Of a DNA stretch of 35,040 nt, positions 7,190 through 15,700 are shown one piece after another. The notes beneath the pieces were generated by a model. That model had not been told where the DNA came from, made no database searches, and saw only the letters and a program-made list of their open reading frames with translations. This DNA comes from JASHSH01 sp036490215 (GTDB lineage Bacteria; Pseudomonadota; Alphaproteobacteria; Rhodospirillales; Magnetospirillaceae). Each line of letters starts with the position of its first letter. Position 1 is the stretch's first letter. The stretch spans positions 1 through 35,040 of the forward strand of contig DASXEH010000059.1 of NCBI GenBank assembly GCA_036490215.1, in the 5' to 3' direction. The position numbers were made by a program, and so were the translations under genes.

Positions 7190-8962
7190 GTTCGCCTGCC
7201 GCCGGAGGAATGCCGGAATATCCAACAGGTCCTCTTCAGCCGCGCGCGAGGTCGGCAACCGGTCCGCAGGACTGATGCGGGTCGGTTGCTGCGCCGGAGC
7301 GGAGGCCGCGGTGGCCGGCGCCGGAGCCTGGGCGGCCGCGGCCGGCTGCGAGGCCTGCCGGACATGGCTGGCCAGACGGCCGATGAAGCCGCGACGCGGC
7401 TGTTCGCCGACCGACATCGGTTCGACCGGAGCCGGAGCGGACTTGGCTTCGGCGCGCGGTTCGATCCGGGGCTCGACGCGCTCGAGGCGCGGCGAAGCCG
7501 GCAGATCCATGCCGAGCGTGCCTTGGACCGGCGACGGACGCGCGGGCTGGGCCGAACGGATGACCAGGGTCGGTTCCGAACGCGGCGCAACGGCCGGTTC
7601 CGCACGGACCAGGACAGGCGTTTCGACCATATCCGGAGCTGCGACGAGCGACGCTCCGTGTTCGGCCACAACCAGGCTGATGGCCGGTTGAGTCGAGACA
7701 GTCGCGACGACCGGTGCAGGAGCCGGCGCGGGCATTTCCACCGCCAGAGCCATTTCCGTTTCGGCCTTGGCTTGTGCCGTGGCCGGCGGCGTGGGTTCCG
7801 GCTGAGCCTGAGCGGCCTGCGCCGCCTGAGCTGCTGCCGCCGCGTTCTGAGCCAGCATCGGCGTCACGAACAGACGTTCGGCCGTGGCGACGCGATCGCC
7901 CAGAGTCGGGGCGCGCGGAGCCAAAGTCGGCGCCTGGCGCTTACCCGGTTCGAGCAGCGAGATGACCGTGCCGCGCGGCTGCGACACGATGATCGGTTCG
8001 ATGCCGGTGGCGACCACCGACACGCGCATCCGACCTTCCATCGCTTCGTCGAAGGTCGAACCGAAGATGATGTTGGCGTCGCTGTCGATTTCCTTGGCAA
8101 CGCGCTGCGCGGCTTCGTCCACCTCGAACAGCGTGATGTCCATGCCGCCCGTGATGTTGATCAGGACGCCCTTGGCGCCCTTCATCGTCACGTCGTCGAG
8201 CAGCGGATTGCTGATCGCGGCCTCGGCGGCCTTGATCGCGCGATCTTCGCCTTCGGCTTCGCCGGTGCCCATCATCGCTTTACCCATCTCGCTCATCACC
8301 GTACGAATGTCGGCGAAGTCGAGATTGATCAGGCCGGGCATCACCATCAGATCGGTCACGCCGCGCACGCCCGAATGCAACACATCGTCGGCCATCTGGA
8401 AGGCTTCGGCGAAGGTGGTCTTCGGATTGGCGATGCGGAACAGGTTCTGGTTCGGGATGATGATCAAGGTGTCGACGTATTGCGACAGGTCCTCGATGCC
8501 CTGTTCGGCCAGCTTCATGCGGTGCGCGCCTTCGAAATGGAAGGGCTTGGTCACTACGCCGACCGTCAGAATACCGTGCTCACGTGCAGCGCGGGCAATC
8601 ACCGGCGCGGCGCCGGTACCCGTGCCGCCACCCATGCCGGCGGTGATGAACACCATGTTGCTGCCGGCGACCTGGCCGACCACTTCGTCGAGCGTCTCTT
8701 CGGCGGCGGCGCGGCCAATGTCCGGACGCGCCCCCGCGCCGAGACCTTGGGTAACGCCGGCACCGAGCTGGATACGCCGATCGCATCGCGACTGCGCCAG
8801 AGCCTGGCCGTCGGTGTTGGCAACAACGAACTCGACGCCTTCGAGACGCGCCGCAATCATGTTGTTGACGGCATTGCCACCGGCGCCGCCCACACCGATC
8901 ACGGTGATGCGCGGCCTTGTCTCATTGCCGGGTCCAGTGCCACTGGGATGGAAATTAATCAT
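7187..8962 (-). CDS. ftsZ: Cell division GTPase FtsZ
   Basis: Tubulin-like GTPase that forms the cytokinetic Z ring. The 591-aa protein has the N-terminal nucleotide loop (VIGVGGAGGNAVNNM), the tubulin signature GGGTGTGAAP near residue 110 and the T7/synergy region (GLINLDFADIRTVM). The globular core ends near residue 325. A linker of about 250 residues, rich in Ala, Pro, Glu and Arg and probably disordered, follows, then the C-terminal peptide (LLDIPAFLRRQAN) that docks FtsA and other partners. A long linker is usual for alphaproteobacteria but this one is large. ATG 8962 is supported by AGGAGGG 8 nt upstream. Confidence 0.98.
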   Translation of the reverse strand: MINFHPSGTGPGNETRPRITVIGVGGAGGNAVNNMIAARLEGVEFVVANTDGQALAQSRCDRRIQLGAGVTQGLGAGARPDIGRAAAEETLDEVVGQVAGSNMVFITAGMGGGTGTGAAPVIARAAREHGILTVGVVTKPFHFEGAHRMKLAEQGIEDLSQYVDTLIIIPNQNLFRIANPKTTFAEAFQMADDVLHSGVRGVTDLMVMPGLINLDFADIRTVMSEMGKAMMGTGEAEGEDRAIKAAEAAISNPLLDDVTMKGAKGVLINITGGMDITLFEVDEAAQRVAKEIDSDANIIFGSTFDEAMEGRMRVSVVATGIEPIIVSQPRGTVISLLEPGKRQAPTLAPRAPTLGDRVATAERLFVTPMLAQNAAAAAQAAQAAQAQPEPTPPATAQAKAETEMALAVEMPAPAPAPVVATVSTQPAISLVVAEHGASLVAAPDMVETPVLVRAEPAVAPRSEPTLVIRSAQPARPSPVQGTLGMDLPASPRLERVEPRIEPRAEAKSAPAPVEPMSVGEQPRRGFIGRLASHVRQASQPAAAAQAPAPATAASAPAQQPTRISPADRLPTSRAAEEDLLDIPAFLRRQAN

Positions 8963-8970
8963 CTGGGAAA

Positions 8971-8977
8971 CCCTCCT
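8971..8977 (-). promoter_or_regulatory. Strong ftsZ ribosome binding site
   Basis: AGGAGGG on the minus strand, 8 nt before the ATG at 8962. It is among the best Shine-Dalgarno sequences in the window and fits the high level of FtsZ that cells need relative to FtsA and FtsQ. Confidence 0.7.
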
Positions 8978-9006
8978 ACTCGCGTAACTCGTTGTCTCTG
9001 TGTGTC

Positions 9007-9056
9007 CCGAAGTTCAAAGTTCGAAGTTCGTCCGAAGTACAAAGTCTGAAGTCCAA
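9007..9056. repeat. Imperfect 25-bp tandem duplication in the ftsA-ftsZ gap
   Basis: Two copies, 9007-9031 and 9032-9056, match at about 20 of 25 positions. Each contains CCGAAGT and CAAAGT; GAAGT or AAGTTC recurs every 7-13 bp. Composition differs from the flanking GC-rich coding DNA. It lies in the only gap over 12 bp between adjacent genes from mraZ to ftsZ. Confidence 0.7.
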
Positions 9057-9075
9057 AAAGTTCGGTTCGTTTTCT

Positions 9076-10332
9076 TTAGAAATTCTTGCGCAGCCAGCCC
9101 CCCAGCCGCCCAAACGTGCCCCCTGCCATGGCGTCAGCCATGCGACTCTCCTGATTGGCCGGCCGCTCGGCCTGGTTGAGCGCCGCATACCGCAGCAGCC
9201 CCGCGCAGGTCGCGAAAGCCGGTCCACCCGTGGCTTCAGGCAGACCCTGGAATCCCGCGGGCCGGCCCAGCCGAACTTGTTTATCGAGCACCAGCGCCGC
9301 CAGATCGCGCACGCCTTGCATCTGCGATGCACCGCCGGTCAGAACGACGCGACGGCTGGCCAGGCGATCGAAGCCCGCGGCCTCGATCTGCCCGCGCACC
9401 ATCTCGAAAGTCTCTTCGAGGCGCGGACGGATGATCTGCACCAGGGTGGAACGCGGCACCTGATTGGCGGCGCCGTCCTCGTCCTCGCCGACCAGCGGAA
9501 CCTTCAGGATCTCGCGATCGTCAGAAGGGGACGGCATGGCGCTGCCATAGAGAGTCTTAAGGCGTTCGGCCTGGGTCAGCGGCGTCGACAGGCCGCGTGC
9601 GATGTCATTGGTGACATGCAGGCCGCCGAGCGGGATCGCATCGGTATGTACCAGTTGCCCGCCTTCGAACACGGCGATGGTGGTCGTGCCGCCGCCCATA
9701 TCGATGCAGGTGACGCCGAGATCCTTCTCGTCATCGACCAGGCAGGCGAGACCCGATGCATAGGCCGAGATCACGCGTGACTCGATGTCGAGATGGCAGC
9801 GCTGCACGACGGAAGAGAGGTTGCGTACCGGACCGTTGGCCGCGGAAATCTGATGGACGGTTACGGCCAGGCGGCCGCCGAACATGCCGCGCGGATCGCG
9901 CACGCCGTCATTGCCATCGATGGTGTAGCCGACCGGGATCGTGTGGATCAGTTCACGGTCATCGCTGGCGGCATGGTCGCGCGCGAGATCGAGCATGCGG
10001 CGGATATCGGAGTCGCCGATCTCGTGGCCGTGGATCGACACTTCCACCGTGATGCTCGACGAGTTCGGTTGGCCGCCCGAGATATTGACCACCACGTCCT
10101 GGATACGCTCGTCGGCCATCTGCTCGGCGGCATCGACGGCGGCGCGGATCGACGCTTCGGCCTCTTCCATATCGACCACAGCGCCGTGTTTGATGCCGCG
10201 CGACCAGTGATGGCCGATACCGAGGATCTTCGGGCCAGCATCGCCGTCGGCGCGCGCGATGAAACAGGCAACCTTGGTCGTGCCGATATCCAGCGTGGCG
10301 ATGGGGCCGTGGCGCGTGCGGGTTTTGGGCAT
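9076..10332 (-). CDS. ftsA: Cell division actin-like ATPase FtsA
   Basis: Actin-like protein that tethers FtsZ filaments to the inner membrane and recruits later divisome proteins. The 418-aa protein has the phosphate-1 loop (IATLDIGTTKVACFI), the phosphate-2 motif (CIDMGGGTTTIAVFEGG), the adenosine motif (RRVVLTGGASQMQGV) and a C-terminal amphipathic membrane-targeting helix (GRLGGWLRKNF). The 1C domain is represented by SSSITVEVSIHGHEI. It starts 11 bp after the ftsQ stop, with GAGG 5 nt before the ATG. Confidence 0.97.
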   Translation of the reverse strand: MPKTRTRHGPIATLDIGTTKVACFIARADGDAGPKILGIGHHWSRGIKHGAVVDMEEAEASIRAAVDAAEQMADERIQDVVVNISGGQPNSSSITVEVSIHGHEIGDSDIRRMLDLARDHAASDDRELIHTIPVGYTIDGNDGVRDPRGMFGGRLAVTVHQISAANGPVRNLSSVVQRCHLDIESRVISAYASGLACLVDDEKDLGVTCIDMGGGTTTIAVFEGGQLVHTDAIPLGGLHVTNDIARGLSTPLTQAERLKTLYGSAMPSPSDDREILKVPLVGEDEDGAANQVPRSTLVQIIRPRLEETFEMVRGQIEAAGFDRLASRRVVLTGGASQMQGVRDLAALVLDKQVRLGRPAGFQGLPEATGGPAFATCAGLLRYAALNQAERPANQESRMADAMAGGTFGRLGGWLRKNF

Positions 10333-10343
10333 TCGATCCTCGT

Positions 10344-11312
10344 CTAGGCGTCGCGCCCCGGCGCCTTATGGCGCACGGTGGGCGTCGCGTGTGTGGATGG
10401 CGTCTTTGCGTGCGGTTCGATTCCGCCGGGGATGCGCAGGATCAACCGATCGGCGATGCGCATATCCACCATAGTGATCTTGCGGTCGAGCAGCTTCTGT
10501 TCGTCTTGCAGCTTGGCGAGTTCGTGCCAGGCCGAAGCCGGATCGTTCTCGGGCAGGCAGATATCGATGTCGCCGGACGGACCGGAGAGTTGCACGGTCC
10601 AGCGCCGCGCCGACACCCATTCCGATGCCTTGACGCGCGACAGCAGCGCAGGCTCGGTGCGCAGCATGTCGAGCAGCGTCGCGACATGATCCGGTGCGCC
10701 CGGGCCGACGACCAGCGGTAGCGCGCCATAGGCATCGATATTGTCGCCCGCCGGCTGGCCGGCGCGGTCGACGAGTTGATAGTGGCCGTCGTTCTGCCAG
10801 ATCGCGACCGGCTCGCGCTCGGTGATCAGCACGTCGAGTTCGCCCGGCAGGCGGCGCTCGATGGTTACGGTGGCCACGCCCGGCAGCGCGGCGATGCGTG
10901 CGCGTGCGGCAGGGAGATCGACGCCAAGGATCGGGTCGCCTTCCTTGATATTGAGTGCGGTGATCAGGTCTTGCTGCGAGACGCGCTTGCGGCCTTCGAC
11001 CTCGACATCCTGGATACGCATGCCGGCGCGTTCCGAGAGCGCGATCAATTCGCCGCTGACGCTGCTCTGCAAAGCGGTGAAGCGGGCCGAGCGCATGAAC
11101 CAGGTCGCGCCACCGCCGATGGCGGCGATCAGCGCGGCGGTCGAGGTGCCCATGATCAGGCGGCGCAGCCAAGTCGGCAGGCGACGGCGACGTGAACGTG
11201 GCGCCGGCCGCGATTCGCTATTCGGGCGTGTCGCTTTAGCGCGCGCGTTTCCCGAGCGCGGCGGCGCCGGGCGGTCGGAGGTGGTGATCGTGACGTCGGT
11301 CAGGCGTCGCAT
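10344..11312 (-). CDS. ftsQ: Cell division protein FtsQ
   Basis: Bitopic divisome scaffold linking FtsA/FtsZ to the FtsL and FtsW/FtsI synthase. From ATG 11312 the product is 322 aa: a basic, proline-rich cytoplasmic tail of about 50 residues (RSRRRRLPTWLRRL), one membrane helix at about 52-73, a POTRA domain (IQDVEVEGRKRVSQQDLITA, then ALPGVATVTIERRLPGELDV) and a beta domain ending in ADRLILRIPGG. The start is inside ddl (13-bp overlap). A frame open to 11735 exists but its extra part is out-of-frame ddl. The C-terminal tail after the beta domain (HAKTPSTHATPTV...) is low complexity. Confidence 0.95.
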   Translation of the reverse strand: MRRLTDVTITTSDRPAPPRSGNARAKATRPNSESRPAPRSRRRRLPTWLRRLIMGTSTAALIAAIGGGATWFMRSARFTALQSSVSGELIALSERAGMRIQDVEVEGRKRVSQQDLITALNIKEGDPILGVDLPAARARIAALPGVATVTIERRLPGELDVLITEREPVAIWQNDGHYQLVDRAGQPAGDNIDAYGALPLVVGPGAPDHVATLLDMLRTEPALLSRVKASEWVSARRWTVQLSGPSGDIDICLPENDPASAWHELAKLQDEQKLLDRKITMVDMRIADRLILRIPGGIEPHAKTPSTHATPTVRHKAPGRDA

Positions 11313-12226
11313 CGCGCGTTCTCCACCATCCAAGAAACGAGATCCGGAAAGCTGATGCCGGCATGGGCGGCCAGTTCGGGCACGAGCGAGGTCGTCGTCA
11401 TCCCCGGCTGGGTGTTGACCTCGAGCATGTAGAGACGGCCCGGTACGCCGGTATGAGTGTCGTCGTAGCGCAGATCGGCGCGCGTTACGCCGCGGCAGCC
11501 GAGCGTCTTGTGTGCCAGCACCGAAAGGCGCTGCGCTTCCTCGTAGACATCCTGCGGCAGCGGCGCGGGCACCAGGTGGCGCGAACCGCCCGGCGCGTAT
11601 TTGGCTTCGTAGTCGTAGAAGCCGCGATCCGAGGTGATTTCGGTAACGCCCAATGCGCGATCGCCCATCACCGCCACGGTGATCTCGCGGCCAGGAATGA
11701 AGCGCTCGGCCAGGATCGTGTCGCCGAAGGTCCATTCACCGCGCGACAGGGGATGAGCGTTATCGCCGGTCTTGACGATATGAACGCCGACACTTGAGCC
11801 TTCATTGAAGGGCTTCAGCACATAGGGGCGCGGTAGCACGTCGCCGGCTTCGGCTTCTTCGCGGGTGACAATCTTGCCGTCGGGCACAGGAATGCCGGCC
11901 ACGGCGAACAGACGCTTGGCCACAGGCTTATCCATCGCCAGTGCCGAGGCCATCATGCCGGAATGGGTGTAGGGGATGCCCATGATGTCGAGCAGGCCTT
12001 GAACGCGGCCATCTTCGCCGAAGCGGCCATGCAGTGCATTGAACACCACGGCCGGCTTGGTCGCTTCGATGCCCGAAACCAGTGTGCGCGCTTCGCGGCG
12101 CACATCGATCGTCGCCACCGCATAGCCGGCTTTCTCCAATGCCGCGGTCGCAGCCGCGCCGGAGTTCAGCGAAACCTCGCGTTCCGCCGAGAAGCCGCCC
12201 ATCAGCACGGTGACGCGCTTGCTCAT
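11300..12226 (-). CDS. ddl: D-alanine--D-alanine ligase
   Basis: Cytoplasmic ATP-grasp ligase that makes the D-Ala-D-Ala dipeptide used by MurF. The 308-aa protein begins SKRVTVLMGGFSAEREVSLN. It has the ATP-grasp loop (VLKPFNEGSSVGVHIV) and the Mg-binding end motif (YMLEVNTQPGMTTTSLVPE). Within a dcw cluster the orthologue is ddlB. ATG 12226 overlaps the murB stop by ATGA and the gene overlaps ftsQ by 13 bp. Confidence 0.97.
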   Translation of the reverse strand: MSKRVTVLMGGFSAEREVSLNSGAAATAALEKAGYAVATIDVRREARTLVSGIEATKPAVVFNALHGRFGEDGRVQGLLDIMGIPYTHSGMMASALAMDKPVAKRLFAVAGIPVPDGKIVTREEAEAGDVLPRPYVLKPFNEGSSVGVHIVKTGDNAHPLSRGEWTFGDTILAERFIPGREITVAVMGDRALGVTEITSDRGFYDYEAKYAPGGSRHLVPAPLPQDVYEEAQRLSVLAHKTLGCRGVTRADLRYDDTHTGVPGRLYMLEVNTQPGMTTTSLVPELAAHAGISFPDLVSWMVENARCDA

Positions 12227-13152
12227 GCAGCGTTCTCCGTGGCGACGCCGATGCGGCGAATTTCCCATTCGAGCGCGACGCCCAAAGTTTCGAGCACGCG
12301 ACGCCGCACTTCTTCGCCCAGCGCTTCGATATCGGCGGCCGTCGCGTTGCCGGTGTTGATCAGGAAGTTGCAGTGCATCTCCGAGACCTGGGCACCGCCG
12401 ATCTTGAGGCCGCGACAGCCGGCCTGCTCGATCAGCTTCCACGAACTGCCGCCCGGCGGATTGGCGAAGGTCGAACCACCGGTGCGCGCGCTGGTCGGCT
12501 GGGTGGCTTCGCGACCGGCCTTGATTTCGGCGACGCGCTTCATGATCGCTGCCGGGTCGCCTTCGCGGCCCTGCAGCGTTGCGGCAGTCACGATCCAGCC
12601 TTCCGGCATCGCCGTGCCGCGATAGAAGAATTTGAGATCGGCCACACTGAGTTGATGCAACGTGCCGGCGAGATCGAGGGCGAGAACCTGCGTCGCGATG
12701 TCCTTGAACTCGGTCCCATAGGCGCCGGCATTCATCCGCACCGCGCCGCCGATCGTGCCCGGCACGCCGATCAGGAATTCAAGACCGGCGATCCCCGCAC
12801 GCGCCGCCGTATCGGCGACGGCCGGATCGAGTGCGGCGGCACCGGCCTCGACGGTCACGCCATCGGTCTTGATCCCGCCGAACCCCTTGCCCAGACGCAC
12901 GACCACGCCCGACACGCCGCCATCGCGCACCAAAAGATTCGAACCGACACCGATCACCGTCACCGGCACATCGGCCGGTTTCGCGGTCAGGAATTCGGCC
13001 AGGTCTTCGGCATCGATCGGACGGAACAGTACTTCAGCCGCACCGCCGGCACGGAATCGGGTCAACGGCGCCAGTGAGGCGTCGGACTCCAATGTGCCGC
13101 GCACTTGCGGCAGACGGTCGATGAGGCTGATGGGCTTGCTCATCGCGGTCAC
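12223..13152 (-). CDS. murB: UDP-N-acetylenolpyruvoylglucosamine reductase
   Basis: FAD enzyme that reduces UDP-GlcNAc-enolpyruvate to UDP-MurNAc. The 309-aa protein has the FAD-binding segments (TRFRAGGAAEVLF, GVGSNLLVRDGGVSGVVVRL, LIGVPGTIGGAVRMNAGAYG), the catalytic-serine motif GGSTFANPPG and the C-terminal glutamate region (SEMHCNFLINTGNAT). I choose GTG 13152 because GGAGG lies exactly 7 nt upstream; it overlaps the murC stop as GTGA. ATG 13143 would leave a 16-nt spacing. Confidence 0.96.
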   Translation of the reverse strand: MTAMSKPISLIDRLPQVRGTLESDASLAPLTRFRAGGAAEVLFRPIDAEDLAEFLTAKPADVPVTVIGVGSNLLVRDGGVSGVVVRLGKGFGGIKTDGVTVEAGAAALDPAVADTAARAGIAGLEFLIGVPGTIGGAVRMNAGAYGTEFKDIATQVLALDLAGTLHQLSVADLKFFYRGTAMPEGWIVTAATLQGREGDPAAIMKRVAEIKAGREATQPTSARTGGSTFANPPGGSSWKLIEQAGCRGLKIGGAQVSEMHCNFLINTGNATAADIEALGEEVRRRVLETLGVALEWEIRRIGVATENAA

Positions 13153-14588
13153 TCACCGGCCTCCGTGGGAAGGGGATGACCGGCCGCCAGCGCCTCGATC
13201 TGCTTCGGCAGCGCATTGGCCCAGGCGGTGATGTTGCCCGCGCCGAGACAGACGACGAAATCGCCCGCGTGCGCGGTTTCGAGAACCAGCTTCGGCAAGG
13301 CCGAAGGATCGGGCAGCGGCATCACGCGGCGATGGCCGTGAGCACGCAAGCCTTCGACTAGCGCGTCGCGGTCGATGCCGGGAATCGGCGCTTCGCTGGC
13401 CGCATAGACATCGGCCACGATCACCGCATCGGCATCGTTGAAGCAGGTGCAGAATTCCTCGAACAAATTGGCCAGGCGCGTGTAGCGATGCGGCTGGACA
13501 ACCGCGATCACCTGGCCGGTCGAGGCCGAGCGCGCGGCGCGCAACACGGCGGCGATCTCGACCGGATGATGGCCGTAATCGTCGATCACCGTGATCCCCG
13601 CGGCCGTGCCGGTGGGGGTGAAGCGGCGCTTCACACCCTTGAAGTCCTGCAGGGCCTGCTTCATCACGGCCGGATCGAAGCCGAGCTGGTGGCCGACCGC
13701 GACGGCGGCCAGCGAGTTCTGAACGTTGTGGCGGCCATACATCGGCAGCTTCACGCCGGTGATGGCGCGTGCCGGTCCGCCCATGCGATCGCTGATGACG
13801 ATGTCGTAACGCGCACCCTCGGGGCCGATCTCGACCTCGGTCGCGCGCACATCGGCCTGCGGGTTGAAACCGTAGGTGACGATCTTGCGATCGGGCACGC
13901 GCGGGATCAGCGCCTGCACTTCGGGGTGATCGACGCAAAGCGCGGCGAAGCCATAGAAGGGGATGTTCTCGACGAAGCTGCGGAACCCGTCGCGGAGCTT
14001 GTCGAAGCTGCCCCAAAATTCCATGTGCTCGGGATCGATATTGGTCACCACGGCCACGGTCGCGGGCAGTTTGACGAAAGTGCCATCGGACTCATCGGCT
14101 TCGACGACGATCCAGTCGCCGGTGCCCATGCGGGCATTGGTGCCATAGGCGTTGATGATGCCGCCGTTGATTACGGTCGGGTCGACGCCGGCTGCATCGA
14201 GCATCGCGGCAACCATCGATGTCGTCGTCGTCTTGCCATGTGTGCCGGCAATGGCGATCGCCGACTTCAGGCGCATCAGCTCGGCCAGCATTTCGGCGCG
14301 GCGGACCACCGGCACCAGGCGGGCACGCGCGGCGGCCACTTCCGGATTGTCGGTTTTGATCGCCGAGGAGACGACCACTACGCCGGCGCTGCCCAGATTC
14401 TCAGTCTTGTGGCCGATATGCACGGTCACGCCCAGGCTGCGCAGGCGCTTAACATTGGCGTTCTCGGAAACGTCGGAGCCTTGCACCTGATAGCCGAGAT
14501 TGCGCAGCACTTCGGCAATACCGCTCATGCCGATGCCGCCGATACCGACGAAATGAATAGGGCCGATGGAGAGCGGGATCGTCTTCAT
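13149..14588 (-). CDS. murC: UDP-N-acetylmuramate--L-alanine ligase
   Basis: Cytoplasmic Mur ligase that adds L-Ala to UDP-MurNAc. The 479-aa protein has an N-terminal Rossmann UDP-binding domain (IHFVGIGGIGMSGIAEVLRN), the ATP loop GTHGKTTTTSM, the central motif NIDPEHMEFWG and the C-terminal domain segment VVQPHRYTR. ATG 14588 overlaps the murG stop by ATGA. A longer frame to 14771 only adds out-of-frame murG sequence. Confidence 0.97.
   Translation of the reverse strand: MKTIPLSIGPIHFVGIGGIGMSGIAEVLRNLGYQVQGSDVSENANVKRLRSLGVTVHIGHKTENLGSAGVVVVSSAIKTDNPEVAAARARLVPVVRRAEMLAELMRLKSAIAIAGTHGKTTTTSMVAAMLDAAGVDPTVINGGIINAYGTNARMGTGDWIVVEADESDGTFVKLPATVAVVTNIDPEHMEFWGSFDKLRDGFRSFVENIPFYGFAALCVDHPEVQALIPRVPDRKIVTYGFNPQADVRATEVEIGPEGARYDIVISDRMGGPARAITGVKLPMYGRHNVQNSLAAVAVGHQLGFDPAVMKQALQDFKGVKRRFTPTGTAAGITVIDDYGHHPVEIAAVLRAARSASTGQVIAVVQPHRYTRLANLFEEFCTCFNDADAVIVADVYAASEAPIPGIDRDALVEGLRAHGHRRVMPLPDPSALPKLVLETAHAGDFVVCLGAGNITAWANALPKQIEALAAGHPLPTEAGE
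13160..13164 (-). promoter_or_regulatory. murB ribosome binding site that selects the GTG start
   Basis: GGAGG on the minus strand, inside the last codons of murC. It is 7 nt from GTG 13152 and 16 nt from the alternative ATG 13143, so it favours the GTG. Confidence 0.6.
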
Positions 14589-15700
14589 GCCGCCACTTCC
14601 TTGGGCTGCGCCATCGCGCCGACCAGATCGGCCAGGCGTTGCGCCGCATCGGGCACGCCGATCGCGCGCGCGGCGGCTGCCGCCTTGTTCAAAATCTCTG
14701 GCACCGCGAACAACGACTCGATCCGTGCCGCGAGCGCCTCGGGTGTGAAGCCCGCTTGCGGGATCAGCCATCCGCCGCCGGCTTCGGCGACGGCGCGTGC
14801 ATTGGCAGTCTGGTGATCGTCGACGGCATACATGTAGGGAACCAGGATCGAGGGGCGGCCGATCGCCGTCAGTTCCGCGACCGTCGAAGCACCGGAACGT
14901 GAGATCACCAGATGGGCGCGGGCCAGGCGGTCCGGCACGTCATGGAAGAAGCTCGCCAGCTCAGCATTGATGCCGGCAGTGGCATAGGCAGCGCGCGCCG
15001 CTTCGATATCCTCGGCGCGGCACTGCTGCTCGACAACCAGACGCACCTTCAGCGCCTCAGACAGGCGGGCCAATGCGGCGGGCACGACCTCGGACAGGAT
15101 TCGCGCGCCCTGCGAGCCGCCCATGATCAGAATGCGGATCGCATCGTTTGAACCGGGCGGCGCATAGGCGTTGTTGCGCATCGCGATGATCGCCGGACGA
15201 ACCGGCATGCCGGTGCATAACACTTTCTTCAGATATTCAGGATTCAAATGGGACACTCGGGAGAAGACGGTCGCGATTCGGGTGACGCGCGGAGCCAATA
15301 GACGATTGGCGCGGCCAAGCACGGCGTTCTGTTCGTGCAGCGCGGTGGGTACGCTCGAGAACGTCGCGGCTAGCATCGCCGGCAGAGAAGCGTAGCCGCC
15401 AAAGCCGACGACCGCTGCCGGGCGCAGTTTCCTCAGCAGCATCTTCGCTTGAACGAAACCGACGGCGAGATCGGTCATCGCCAGCACACGCGCGACTAGC
15501 TTGCGTCCGGCCACGCCGCCGGCGCTGACGTGATGCACGGGCAGCTTACCGAGCGTGCCGCCGAATTCCTTGCCGCGCTTGTCGGTGATCAGAGTCAACG
15601 CGAAGCCGCGGCTGATCAACTCGGCCGCCAATGCTTCTGCGGGAAACACATGGCCGCCGGTGCCGCCGGCCGTCAGCACGATCGGGCGCAACGTGGTCAT
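14585..15700 (-). CDS. murG: Lipid II synthase (undecaprenyl-PP-MurNAc-pentapeptide GlcNAc transferase)
   Basis: Peripheral inner-membrane GT-B glycosyltransferase that adds GlcNAc to lipid I, forming lipid II. The 371-aa protein has the N-terminal loop TAGGTGGHVFPAEALA, the acceptor region HEQNAVLGRANRLL, the second glycine loop MGGSQGARILSEVVP and the UDP-GlcNAc site SRSGASTVAELTAIGRPSIL. ATG 15700 overlaps the ftsW stop by ATGA. The frame is open far upstream (to 16780), but that part is out-of-frame ftsW. Confidence 0.97.
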   Translation of the reverse strand: MTTLRPIVLTAGGTGGHVFPAEALAAELISRGFALTLITDKRGKEFGGTLGKLPVHHVSAGGVAGRKLVARVLAMTDLAVGFVQAKMLLRKLRPAAVVGFGGYASLPAMLAATFSSVPTALHEQNAVLGRANRLLAPRVTRIATVFSRVSHLNPEYLKKVLCTGMPVRPAIIAMRNNAYAPPGSNDAIRILIMGGSQGARILSEVVPAALARLSEALKVRLVVEQQCRAEDIEAARAAYATAGINAELASFFHDVPDRLARAHLVISRSGASTVAELTAIGRPSILVPYMYAVDDHQTANARAVAEAGGGWLIPQAGFTPEALAARIESLFAVPEILNKAAAAARAIGVPDAAQRLADLVGAMAQPKEVAA

